Shown: positions 17,301 to 23,705 of the stretch, one piece after another
How the letters are laid out: each line of letters starts with the position of its first letter
How positions within the stretch are numbered: position 1 is the first letter of the stretch
Program-made: the position numbers and the translations under genes
Source: M3007 sp044350425
GTDB taxonomy: Bacteria; Bacteroidota; Bacteroidia; Chitinophagales; Saprospiraceae
NCBI GenBank assembly: GCA_044350425.1
Contig: JBILHS010000013.1
Location: 1 to 64,000 of the forward strand
Length of the DNA: 64,000 nt
Reading direction: 5' to 3'
The notes under the pieces: generated by a model
Databases searched by the model: none
What the model was told of the DNA's origin: nothing
The model's input: only the letters and a program-made list of their open reading frames with translations

Positions 17301-18167
17301 CCTACCTTTTGTGGTAGAAAGGATGGTTCTGGCCCTGGAGTCGTCGCCCATGAGGAGTTCGTCCGGCTTTAAATCCTCCACATTCCGAAGCGTGCCGTCA
17401 TACATCAGGACTTTGGTGCCTTTGGCCAGGCATTTTCCCATGCCCGGCCGCGCCGCCACAATGATCAGATCTGAAGGTTGCCAGCCGGATGTGAGCCGAT
17501 CCAGGTCTGTAAAACCAGTGGGTACTCCGGTGAGTCCGTCTTCCTTCTTGGAAAGTTCTTCGATCTGTTTGAGCACCTTACTGCTGAGGCTGCCCATACT
17601 TTCATACGAGCGACTCAGGTTGTTTTGGGTGATCGCAAAAAGCCCTTTTTCGGCTTCATCCAGCAGGTTGAATACGTCCGTGGTATCTTCGTAGGCATCG
17701 CGAATGGTGCGGGTGCTGACGCCGATAAGTTCGCGTTGAATGTGCTTTTGGGCAATGATACGGGCGTGGTATTCGATGTTGGCCGCTGAAGCCACCCGAT
17801 TGCTGAGCTCTACAAGATAATAGCCGCCACCAATCTTGTCCAGATCGCCTGCTTTTTTCAATTCTTCGGTGACCGTCAACAGATCCACCGGATTGGAGCG
17901 TTCAAACAATCGGATGATGGCACGGTAGATCTGCTGGTGCGACTCCAGGTAAAAACTTTCAGGCCGCAGGGTGTCCATCACCAGCGGCAGCGCCTCCCGA
18001 TCGAGCATGAGTGCACCCAGCACAGCCTCTTCGAGTGGTACCGCTTGCGGCTGCACCTTGCCAAATACGAAGTTGGACAAGCTCTCATTATTGGGCGCAT
18101 TCCGACGGCCTTTGCCGTTGTTATTGCCCTGTTGGCCGCTTGATTGATTATTACTCGATTCGTTCAT
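14316..18167 (-). CDS. dnaB: Replicative DNA helicase DnaB with two inteins
   Basis: The precursor has 1283 residues from ATG 18167 (an in-frame ATG at 18194 is also possible). Removing two inteins leaves about 512 residues, normal for DnaB, the hexameric 5'-3' replication fork helicase. Extein landmarks are the N-terminal VPLEEAVLGALMLD, the P-loop ARPGMGK|TSMVLAVA, Walker B LIIIDYLQLM, and the final SIEQDADIVSFIYRPEYY. The first intein splits the P-loop between Lys and Thr. The second splits DLRESG|SIEQ. Both must be spliced for an active ATPase. The N-terminus before NFVFGK is Asn/Ser/Gly-rich and disordered. The gene lies alone on the minus strand, and its upstream region carries DnaA-box-like sites. 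Confidence 0.96.
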   Translation of the reverse strand: MNESSNNQSSGQQGNNNGKGRRNAPNNESLSNFVFGKVQPQAVPLEEAVLGALMLDREALPLVMDTLRPESFYLESHQQIYRAIIRLFERSNPVDLLTVTEELKKAGDLDKIGGGYYLVELSNRVASAANIEYHARIIAQKHIQRELIGVSTRTIRDAYEDTTDVFNLLDEAEKGLFAITQNNLSRSYESMGSLSSKVLKQIEELSKKEDGLTGVPTGFTDLDRLTSGWQPSDLIIVAARPGMGKCLAKGTKVLMYDGTLRNVEDLKPDELLMGDDSRARTILSTTKGREMMYWVRQNKGIDYRVNESHILSLKSSRTEWKHQNGDVLNISVKDYLQTSPKFKTNYKGYKTAVEFLEHPLSVAPYFLGLWLGDGTSENSNIATTDAEVVTYLESYAKDLGLQLKQHKQAPGKCPIYCIANDRQHAMGYSLHGILRELGVLGNKHIPQDFLINSTKKRLELLAGLIDSDGHYLLQSNGFEITQKNERLARDIKFLCDSLGFRTSLTQRKAQIASIGFETMVWRLRIYGDLDKVPVRIQRKQPNPWKSKINWQVTGIQVEVDKEDDYYGFELDGNGLFLLEDMTVTHNTSMVLAVALNAALDFGKGVALFSLEMASTQLVQRLISMESEIPATKFRNGKLEDYEWQMLQTTVERLNTVPIFIDDTPAINIFELRAKCRRLKQQHDIQLIIIDYLQLMTGSADNSRGGNREQEIGSISRALKSLAKELNVPVIALSQLSRAVEVRGGSKRPQLSDLRESGCLSGDTLLVDAETGHRVTIQQLAERANQDTFTSLGMTSELKVNPQHLVKAFYSGQKQVFEILTHSGRRIKASANHPFFKINGWTALENLEVGDRIAMPRKITISKPSNSLSKTELTLLAHLIGDGCILPKAPYHYTSADKDNIEVVNASAKELFGIEGRLVQQSNWWHTYLTSPHRTHRVKHPITIWYEKMGLERVRAYDKRLPDQLFESDETDIAHFLHHLWATDGNISWKTVKEGRSPSPAIYYGTTSPVLAEQVQHLLLRLGIQSSVRTSRKGNYRPSFNIWVEGKECQTEFLTKVGCHGERGAKITQMLLALEAIAGNPNNDTIPKEAWQGAIQLAKEENGLSWRGFSDQLEMSYAGSTLFKHGISRNRMERIERFLPHEEISKLAHSDIYWDKIKSITPLGVEDVYDATVLEVHNFVANDFIVHNSIEQDADIVSFIYRPEYYQILEDEQGQSLKGIAEFIVAKHRNGALDTVKLKFTDTFAKFSNLDDPSFAGLSDPLSGPFQQSVVTRQSRMNDEDIPF
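14607..15896 (-). other. Intein 2 in DnaB (RESG|SIEQ site)
   Basis: The 430-residue intein begins CLSGDTLLVDAETG and ends ANDFIVHN before extein Ser. Block B is SANHPFF (with His). Endonuclease motifs are LLAHLIGDGCIL and FLHHLWATDGNI, more diverged than in intein 1 but with Asp kept in both. The insertion point is the one used by the well-known Synechocystis and Rhodothermus DnaB inteins, as far as I recall. Junction codons are TGC at 15896-15894 and AAC at 14609-14607. Confidence 0.95.
16410..17432 (-). other. Intein 1 in DnaB (P-loop site)
   Basis: The 341-residue intein begins CLAKGTKVLMYDG and ends EDMTVTHN, followed by extein Thr as the +1 nucleophile. The N-terminal Cys, penultimate His and terminal Asn needed for class 1 splicing are present. 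Block B reads VNESHILSL, with Asn where Thr is most common. Two LAGLIDADG-type motifs, FLGLWLGDGTSE and LLAGLIDSDGHY, indicate an embedded homing endonuclease with its acidic residues kept. Codon boundaries were checked at both junctions (TGC at 17432-17430, AAT at 16412-16410). Confidence 0.95.
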
Positions 18168-18250
18168 GGTCGTAGGTGTGGAAAATGGCTGCAAATCTAC
18201 CTTCTGAGACCCGGTATTTCTATTTGAAACAATCCGTGTGACGCCGTTTC

Positions 18251-18463
18251 TGTGGAAAAACCCGTGGATAACTGTGGAAAACCCCGCAAACTTGCCACTT
18301 TATCCACATCGGGTTTTAGTTGCCAACAGTCTTTTAGGTGAGGCAATTAAATTTGGTTAAGGCCTGAAAAGCATAGGGTTAGCAAAAACTGCTGCACTAT
18401 TTTGAACTGTTTTGGGTACTTGAAAAAGGCTAAGCCAGGTTAAGTCCAAGTTAATTTTCCACA
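18251..18463. promoter_or_regulatory. Cluster of five DnaA-box-like 9-mers upstream of dnaB
   Basis: TGTGGAAAA (18251-18259 and 18273-18281), CGTGGATAA (18263-18271), TTATCCACA (18300-18308) and TTTTCCACA (18455-18463) match or nearly match the DnaA box TTWTNCACA on one strand or the other. Four fall within 58 bp. They may control dnaB or mark a replication origin. Confidence 0.5.
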
Positions 18464-18575
18464 GTGCAAAAGTTTTTATTTTCATATTTGGCCTGTCAAA
18501 TTTAATAGTTTTTGTTTTAAAAAAAGAAAAGATTTTTGAAAAAACGCCAAACTTTTTGATGTTCACATTTTAACC
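18464..18575. other. AT-rich tract beside the DnaA-box cluster
   Basis: The segment holds long runs of T and A (AAAAGTTTTTATTTTC, TTTTAAAAAAAGAAAAG, TTTTTGAAAAAACG) with few G or C. No credible gene lies between 18195 and 18716. It would suit a DNA-unwinding element or simply the dnaB promoter region. Confidence 0.4.
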
Positions 18576-18716
18576 GCGCTCCAACCGATTTCTCGAATAA
18601 TCCTACCTAAAAATTATAAATGCGGCAAAATCAACCGTTTGCTCAAAAAGCAGCTCAAATATTTTAAAACAAAAAGGTGTGAAAAGAAACAACCTAATTC
18701 GCTGATTTACAGTGCC

Positions 18717-19661
18717 TCAGCAGGTGGGTGTCCCTGCCTCCCCATATCGTGCCCTGAACCCTTCCCAACCCTGCAATCCACCGGTGTGTAAAACGATCAC
18801 CGTACTACCGGGTGGAAAATAAGCTTTAGACAATAGATCGAATACGCCGAAGAGCATTTTGGCCGTATAAATGGGGTCTGGGAGTATGTTGGTTTCCGGG
18901 TAAAAATCACGCACAAACTGCATGACCGGTAGATGGAATTTGGCAAAGCCTCCAAAGGTATAATCGTGTAGGATGCTGAATCTGCTTTCCATATCCGTCC
19001 CAGCGGGTAAAAGTCGAAGGATGGTTTCCGGATTGAAATGATGGCTGCTGACCGGGAAGATCAAAACATGGCTATTGGGTTGCGTGAGCCCGGCTACGAT
19101 GCCAGCAGCCGTACAACCAGTGCCGGCAGGGGTGCAGAGGTAGCGCGGACTGTCGGAATGATCTGGAAGCAACTGTGTACTAATTTCAGCCGGAATCTCC
19201 ATACAAGCCGCCACAGCTTCCGGAGTGTTGCCTCCTTCGGGCATAAAATAGTGGTCTGGATAAGGATTGCTCCGCCCTGAAGCTCCCGCCTGCTTCATCG
19301 CATCATATTCCGCTTTAGGTAAAGGCTGGAGCCGCATGCCATTTTCCTTACAAAACTGCAGGGTGGGATTTTGGAGATCCGCATATTCGCCCCGCAAGAG
19401 ACCCACGGTAGGGATTCCAAAAAGTCTACCAGCTGCCGCAACCGCATGTAAATGGTTGGAAAAGGCACCGCCCAAAGTGACCAGCCCCCCCGGGAAGGAC
19501 TGCTGAATCATAGGCAATAAGGCACTTAGTTTTCGAGCTTTACTCCCCTGGATCTCTGGATGAAGCAGATCATCCCGTTTGATAAAGAGCGAAATACCTT
19601 GCGTCTTCCCTGGGTGTTCGTTGATCCTTTCTAAGGGTGATATGGGAAGTTTGAAAGGCAT
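18717..19661 (-). CDS. PLP-dependent ACC deaminase / D-cysteine desulfhydrase family enzyme
   Basis: The 314-residue cytoplasmic enzyme has the fold-type II PLP architecture of the 1-aminocyclopropane-1-carboxylate deaminase/D-cysteine desulfhydrase group. The likely PLP lysine is in QGSKARKLSALL (residues ~38-49). TLGGAFSNHLHAVAAAGRLFG near residue 62 gives the Ser/Asn/His substrate loop. The Gly-rich PAGTGCTAAGIVAG near residue 178 is the phosphate-binding loop. The motif is GSKARKL rather than the GNKxRKL usual in this family, so substrate specificity is uncertain. Products would be a 2-oxoacid and ammonia, plus sulfide if D-cysteine is the substrate. The gene is monocistronic. Confidence 0.85.
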   Translation of the reverse strand: MPFKLPISPLERINEHPGKTQGISLFIKRDDLLHPEIQGSKARKLSALLPMIQQSFPGGLVTLGGAFSNHLHAVAAAGRLFGIPTVGLLRGEYADLQNPTLQFCKENGMRLQPLPKAEYDAMKQAGASGRSNPYPDHYFMPEGGNTPEAVAACMEIPAEISTQLLPDHSDSPRYLCTPAGTGCTAAGIVAGLTQPNSHVLIFPVSSHHFNPETILRLLPAGTDMESRFSILHDYTFGGFAKFHLPVMQFVRDFYPETNILPDPIYTAKMLFGVFDLLSKAYFPPGSTVIVLHTGGLQGWEGFRARYGEAGTPTC

Positions 19662-19754
19662 GGGTTTAATTTAAAGGTAAATCTGAGTGCAAAGTTTACA
19701 AACATTCTGAAAGTACACCGCCCGCCACCCTATTTTCGCCCCAGGATATTTCCA

Positions 19755-19783
19755 CATCATACATCATACATCATAACTCATAC
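19755..19783. repeat. CATCATA tandem repeat abutting the rfbD start
   Basis: CATCATACATCATACATCAT and a degenerate copy lie directly before ATG 19784. The leader is free of G. Confidence 0.6.
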
Positions 19784-20656
19784 ATGATTCTAGTCACAGG
19801 TGCCAACGGTCAATTAGGCCACTGTTTTCGTCAAGTCTCCGCGCATTGGCCGCAGCATGCCTTTGTTTTTGCGGGATCGCATGAGCTTGATGTAAGCAAT
19901 TCGCGGTCGGTTCGGAACTATTTTGAATCCTTTCAGACCGATAAGATCCGATGGGTGATCAACTGTGCCGCGTATACTGCTGTGGATAAGGCCGAAAGTG
20001 AGCCATTGAAAGCAAAGAAGATCAACGTTGCCGGGCCTAAAAACCTCGCAGTGATTTGTGCTGAGCTGGACATTCCGCTCATCCATTTCAGCACCGATTA
20101 TGTATACCACAGTCGTCAGAATACACCGTTTCAGGAAACCGATCCGGTCAGCCCCAAAGGGGTTTATGCGCGTACCAAACTTGCCGGAGAGCGCGCTGCA
20201 ATGCGGGCACAACCCCTGACCATGGTGATCCGAACTTCCTGGGTATATTCTGCATTCGGCCATAATTTTGTAAAGACCATGTTACGCCTCGGGCGGGAAC
20301 GTGAGACGCTCCATGTGGTCGCCGACCAGATCGGTTCGCCCACGTACGCACCGGATCTGGCGGAAACGGTCCTGAAAATCATCCGGCAGGTGGAATCCGG
20401 AGCGGTGCCCAGGGCGGCCATTGCTGGCGTATGGAACTACTCGAATGAAGGGGTGGCCAGCTGGTATGATTTTGCTGCTGCCATTTTTGAAATGGAGCAT
20501 ATTGCCTGCCATGTTCATCCCATCGCTACCCAAAACTATCCAACGCCTGCCAGTCGCCCGCCTTTCAGTGTGTTGGATAAGACCAAGATCAAAACCGTAT
20601 TTGGCATGGAGATCCCGCATTGGCGGGAGCGGCTGCGGCATTGCCTGGCTTTGTAG
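19784..20656 (+). CDS. rfbD: dTDP-4-dehydrorhamnose reductase
   Basis: The 290-residue NAD(P)-dependent short-chain dehydrogenase catalyses the last step of dTDP-L-rhamnose synthesis, supplying rhamnose for surface polysaccharide. The nucleotide-binding loop VTGANGQLG is at residues 4-12. The RmlD landmarks NCAAYTAVDKAE, STDYVYHS and the catalytic YARTKLAGE (Tyr-x3-Lys) are all present, as is RTSWVYSAFGHNFVKTM. Length is normal for the family. The other rml genes are not nearby, so the pathway is split in this genome. A CATCATA repeat abuts the start codon. Confidence 0.93.
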   Translation: MILVTGANGQLGHCFRQVSAHWPQHAFVFAGSHELDVSNSRSVRNYFESFQTDKIRWVINCAAYTAVDKAESEPLKAKKINVAGPKNLAVICAELDIPLIHFSTDYVYHSRQNTPFQETDPVSPKGVYARTKLAGERAAMRAQPLTMVIRTSWVYSAFGHNFVKTMLRLGRERETLHVVADQIGSPTYAPDLAETVLKIIRQVESGAVPRAAIAGVWNYSNEGVASWYDFAAAIFEMEHIACHVHPIATQNYPTPASRPPFSVLDKTKIKTVFGMEIPHWRERLRHCLAL

Positions 20657-20769
20657 CCTGATTTCTGGGCGTTTGCTTTTCGTATGTTTCTGATTTCTGA
20701 TTGAATGACCAACCTAAGCTGCTTTTTTGTCGTCTTGGAACAGAATACAATCACAAATCGGACTTCAAT

Positions 20770-21129
20770 ATGAGCAATCTTAAATTTTTATTGGTTTTTT
20801 GTGTCCTGTTTATTCAGGTTGGATGCGGTGAAAAGGAATCATTAGGCGAGCCTCCCTGTGACGGATCATGCCTGTTTACCCTGAAATCAGCCTCTGGCAC
20901 GATCGTCAAATTGGCGTGCTTTAACCGGTTTGCAATAAAAGCGATTGATCCGGATACCAACCAGACTATCTTCGGTATACCGGATAATCTGGATCCCCAA
21001 TTTGAAGTGGAGGGTAAAACCGTGATCTTTAGTGGAAGTTTCAGACCGAATATGATCGAGCCTAATTTTCCAGATCCGGATATTTCACCGGGATCTATTT
21101 TTCAGTTGTCGATCGCCGATATTCATTAG
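20770..21129 (+). CDS. Hypothetical lipoprotein
   Basis: From ATG 20770 the product has 119 residues: a hydrophobic signal (MSNLKFLLVFCVLFIQVGC) with the lipobox Cys at residue 19, then a mature domain with two Cys residues (CDGSC) and short beta-like segments. An in-frame ATG at 20701 would put 23 extra residues before the signal and was not used. I recognise no family. Its stop codon lies inside the left arm of the palindrome shared with the convergent kinase gene. Confidence 0.65.
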   Translation: MSNLKFLLVFCVLFIQVGCGEKESLGEPPCDGSCLFTLKSASGTIVKLACFNRFAIKAIDPDTNQTIFGIPDNLDPQFEVEGKTVIFSGSFRPNMIEPNFPDPDISPGSIFQLSIADIH

Positions 21130-21184
21130 ACTTGTTGCGGTGGGTGTTTTTTTGTCGCCAAAGCCATCCACCGCAACAAGTCTA
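21127..21184. terminator. Bidirectional palindromic terminator carrying both stop codons
   Basis: A perfect 17-bp inverted repeat (TAGACTTGTTGCGGTGG and its complement) encloses 24 nt. Its two ends are the TAG stop codons of the lipoprotein gene and of the convergent kinase gene. Confidence 0.65.
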
Positions 21185-22072
21185 GTAATTGCTGCTCAAA
21201 AAAGCCTGGATCTCCGCTGCACTGATGTTCGGTGTTCCACCAGCTTTAGTAGCCGTCAAAGCGCCCAAAGCATTGGCAAACCGCAGACATTCCCGGTCGC
21301 TTGCTCCGGCAAAAAATTGGTTCAAAAAGCCTGAAAGAAAAGCATCACCGGACCCAATGGTATCCTGTACTTGGACCGAGACGCCAGGTACGCTGGAATA
21401 TCCGGCCTTACTGAGACAAGCAGCCCCATGTTCCCCTTTGGTCACGATGATCCGGTCAAAACCAAACTTTTTTTGAAGTGCGGCCATTTGATCCGACTCA
21501 GAGCCTTCTAGGCCGTACCATTCCGCCAGAATGCCTAGTTCTATATCATTGACCTTCACGATATTGGCTTTCGGCAGCAATGCCTCTAAAAGTTCCTGAC
21601 TGTAAAACGGCTGGCGCAGGTTCACATCAAATACCCGCAAAGGGGCTTTTTCGATCAGGGCCAATAAAGTTTCCTGGCTATTTCTTGAACGACAGGATAA
21701 GCTGCCAAAAACCAATGCGTTGGCATGGTCAACAGCATCAAGCATTTCGTGGCTTAATTCAATGTGATCCCAGGCCGCAGGCTGCACGATCTCATAGCTT
21801 GGAATTCCTTTTTCATCCAAGGTGACATTCACGACGCCTGTTGGATAGTTTGAGTCAACTTGTACCAGATCGGTCGCCACCCCTTTTTCCTGCAAAAAGG
21901 ACAATAAGGACTGTCCTAAGGCATCCGCGCCCACCCGGCTGATCATCCTGGATTGCATGCCCAGATTGTTTGTTTGGTAGGCAACATTCATGGGAGCCCC
22001 TCCGGCAATCTTGCCCGTCGGGAGCAGATCCCAGAGCACTTCGCCGAAACAGATTACGACAGGATTTTTCAT
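21182..22072 (-). CDS. PfkB-family carbohydrate kinase (fructokinase-like)
   Basis: The 296-residue ribokinase-fold enzyme phosphorylates a sugar with ATP. The N-terminal VICFGEVLWDLLP and GGAPMNVAYQTNNLG fit the fructokinase branch of the PfkB family. The C-terminal signature DTIGSGDAFLSGFL near residue 243 contains the catalytic Asp in GSGD and the anion hole. VTKGEHGA near residue 212 is also typical. The substrate is not proven; fructose or a similar ketohexose is the best guess. No transporter or hydrolase gene adjoins it on this strand. It ends convergently against the lipoprotein gene. Confidence 0.87.
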   Translation of the reverse strand: MKNPVVICFGEVLWDLLPTGKIAGGAPMNVAYQTNNLGMQSRMISRVGADALGQSLLSFLQEKGVATDLVQVDSNYPTGVVNVTLDEKGIPSYEIVQPAAWDHIELSHEMLDAVDHANALVFGSLSCRSRNSQETLLALIEKAPLRVFDVNLRQPFYSQELLEALLPKANIVKVNDIELGILAEWYGLEGSESDQMAALQKKFGFDRIIVTKGEHGAACLSKAGYSSVPGVSVQVQDTIGSGDAFLSGFLNQFFAGASDRECLRFANALGALTATKAGGTPNISAAEIQAFLSSNY

Positions 22073-22131
22073 GCGCTTTTTTATGTTTGGAATGATTTCG
22101 CGGCAAACATAGACTAAATGACATGAAAAAC

Positions 22132-22169
22132 AAAAAGCCCGACATACACGAAAGCGTGGATGCCGGGCT
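22132..22169 (-). terminator. Terminator of the universal stress protein gene
   Basis: AGCCCG.CAT.CACG and its complement form an interrupted 13-bp stem with an AAAG-type loop. On the minus strand it is followed by TTTTTG. It lies 18 nt past the stop codon at 22187. Confidence 0.75.
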
Positions 22170-22186
22170 GTAATATTACGGATGTT

Positions 22187-23014
22187 TTATTTTGCATCGT
22201 GAAGCACCAAAATAGGCACTTTGGTATGATGTGCTAAAGATCGGGAGACGCTGGTTCCAAATAATTTATGCAACAGCGAATGTTCGTGTGCTACGGCTAC
22301 CAATCCATTACAATCGGTGGATTCCAGAAAATTATGGATGGCCTGAACTACGTTTTTATCGTGCAGGAAATGGAAACTGTGGGGAATCGGCCCGAGTTTT
22401 TCACTCATGGCTTCTTTGTTTCGTTCGTCGGGCTGTTTGTGGGGTTCGCTGACCACATGGACGATGTCCAGTCCGGTATGTTGCAAATTGAGCATTTCAC
22501 GCATGACCTGAAGGGAACCTTTACTCACAGGAAGTCTAAAGTCGGTTGCAAACGCAAATCGGGCAGTATTTCTGAATACCGCTTTTAGTGGGACTATAAA
22601 AGTCGGGGTTTTCGTGGCAGAAATCACACCTCCGGCTACACTGCCCAGAAGTACGCCGCGCAGTCCACTGGCGCCAGTGGTACCCATTACAATAAGGGAT
22701 GCCCCCAACTCTGTGGCCGTTTGGGAGATGGTGCTGACGGGAAATCCGATCCGGCATTCGATCTGGATTTTTACGTCCTTCAAATGTGGACTGCGGGTAA
22801 ACTTTTTGACCCAGGTTTTCATGCCATCCAGTCGCTGCTGAACATAATTATCCACAAAAAATGCGTCGTACATATTGTTGTCTACGCCTTCGTTGGGATA
22901 CACGACGTACAACACTGTAATAGATTTGCCCGTTCGCGCAGCGATTTCAAGGGCGTACATCATTGCATTGTTGGCGCATTTGGAAAAGTCAGTCGGGACG
23001 AGGATTGTTTTCAT
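22187..23014 (-). CDS. Tandem-domain universal stress protein
   Basis: The 275-residue protein holds two UspA-like domains. The first (residues 1-~145) is intact, starting MKTILVPTDFSKCANNAMMYA and ending with the nucleotide-binding GTTGASGLRGVLLGSVAGG. The second (~150-275) is more degenerate, ending VAHEHSLLHKLFGTSVSRSLA and VPILVLHD. Usp proteins accumulate under energy or oxygen stress. This gene lies in the same orientation as the 136-residue unknown just upstream, and that gene's promoter region has three FNR-type sites. Oxygen-dependent control of both is plausible but unproven. Confidence 0.88.
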   Translation of the reverse strand: MKTILVPTDFSKCANNAMMYALEIAARTGKSITVLYVVYPNEGVDNNMYDAFFVDNYVQQRLDGMKTWVKKFTRSPHLKDVKIQIECRIGFPVSTISQTATELGASLIVMGTTGASGLRGVLLGSVAGGVISATKTPTFIVPLKAVFRNTARFAFATDFRLPVSKGSLQVMREMLNLQHTGLDIVHVVSEPHKQPDERNKEAMSEKLGPIPHSFHFLHDKNVVQAIHNFLESTDCNGLVAVAHEHSLLHKLFGTSVSRSLAHHTKVPILVLHDAK

Positions 23015-23107
23015 GTTTGACTATATTAGTTGAAAAGCAAATTTTTTAAAAGTGGTAGCGGTCATCTTAGTTGATGGGGATGTTTAAGCTTCCAAAGTCC
23101 GGCGGGA

Positions 23108-23518
23108 CTAATCCTGATCGCGGTAGTCCAGAGGATCCACAAACTCCTGATGAATGTTTTCGCTGGCCTTTGCTTTCGCCTGTTGCTCTGCAAGGGTTAG
23201 GTTGTCTGTAACAGAGGTCTCAAGCCAGGTGCGACCAGATTTTCTAAAGAGTTGAACATGTAACCCATATTCCGACTCAAAGACCTTTTCCATGTCCCAA
23301 ACGACCGTTTCCGGCCCGATCGGGATGGTGCCGGGCTTCAGGTTCGGAACCAGTTGACTCAGTGACATGTCCCTGTCCTGAATCAGGAATTTGGCGGCGC
23401 TGCCCTTATGTTCCGCATGTGGTTTGCTGAAAAATACAATTTTTAAACCATCAAACGCTTCCGTAAATTCAGTCTGGAGTGCGCCAATAGTTTTGTCAGG
23501 AGAAAGATAGAGATCCAT
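23108..23518 (-). CDS. Conserved-looking hypothetical protein, 136 residues
   Basis: I do not recognise the family. The protein lacks a signal peptide and is soluble and acidic. It opens MDLYLSPDKTIGALQTEFTEAF, with a central KFLIQDRDMSLSQL and a charged C-terminus NIHQEFVDPLDYRDQD. The fold may be small and mixed alpha/beta. It is divergent from the CcoI ATPase gene and shares with it a spacer containing three TGAY-N4-RTCA sites. It is followed 93 nt later by the universal stress protein gene. This context suggests a role in low-oxygen physiology, but that is inference from the neighbourhood alone. Confidence 0.6.
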   Translation of the reverse strand: MDLYLSPDKTIGALQTEFTEAFDGLKIVFFSKPHAEHKGSAAKFLIQDRDMSLSQLVPNLKPGTIPIGPETVVWDMEKVFESEYGLHVQLFRKSGRTWLETSVTDNLTLAEQQAKAKASENIHQEFVDPLDYRDQD

Positions 23519-23572
23519 AATTTGTCAAGTTTTTGTAGTACAAAGATGTATGCCTGCGACCTTGGATGTACA

Positions 23573-23652
23573 TGACGGATGTCACCCCATTGCGTGACTT
23601 TATTCAGCCAGGCAGGCCTGATCAACATCACCCCGCCCCCTGACGGGCATCA
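23573..23652. promoter_or_regulatory. Three FNR/DNR-type half-symmetric sites
   Basis: TGACGGATGTCA (23573-23584), TGATCAACATCA (23619-23630) and TGACGGGCATCA (23641-23652) all fit TGAY-N4-RTCA, the core of Crp/Fnr-family operators. Each is flanked by C and CC. The last two are 22 bp apart, two helical turns. They lie between the divergent unknown gene and ccoI. Confidence 0.5.
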
Positions 23653-23705
23653 CCCTGCTTCAACAGGGCTGTGCGGACTTTTGCCCCCATAAATTTTGCT
23701 CACGA

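Noticed and set aside
14607..17432. Two separate homing endonuclease genes inserted in dnaB
   Set aside because: The frame is continuous with DnaB and the splice-junction residues are intact, so these are inteins rather than independent genes.
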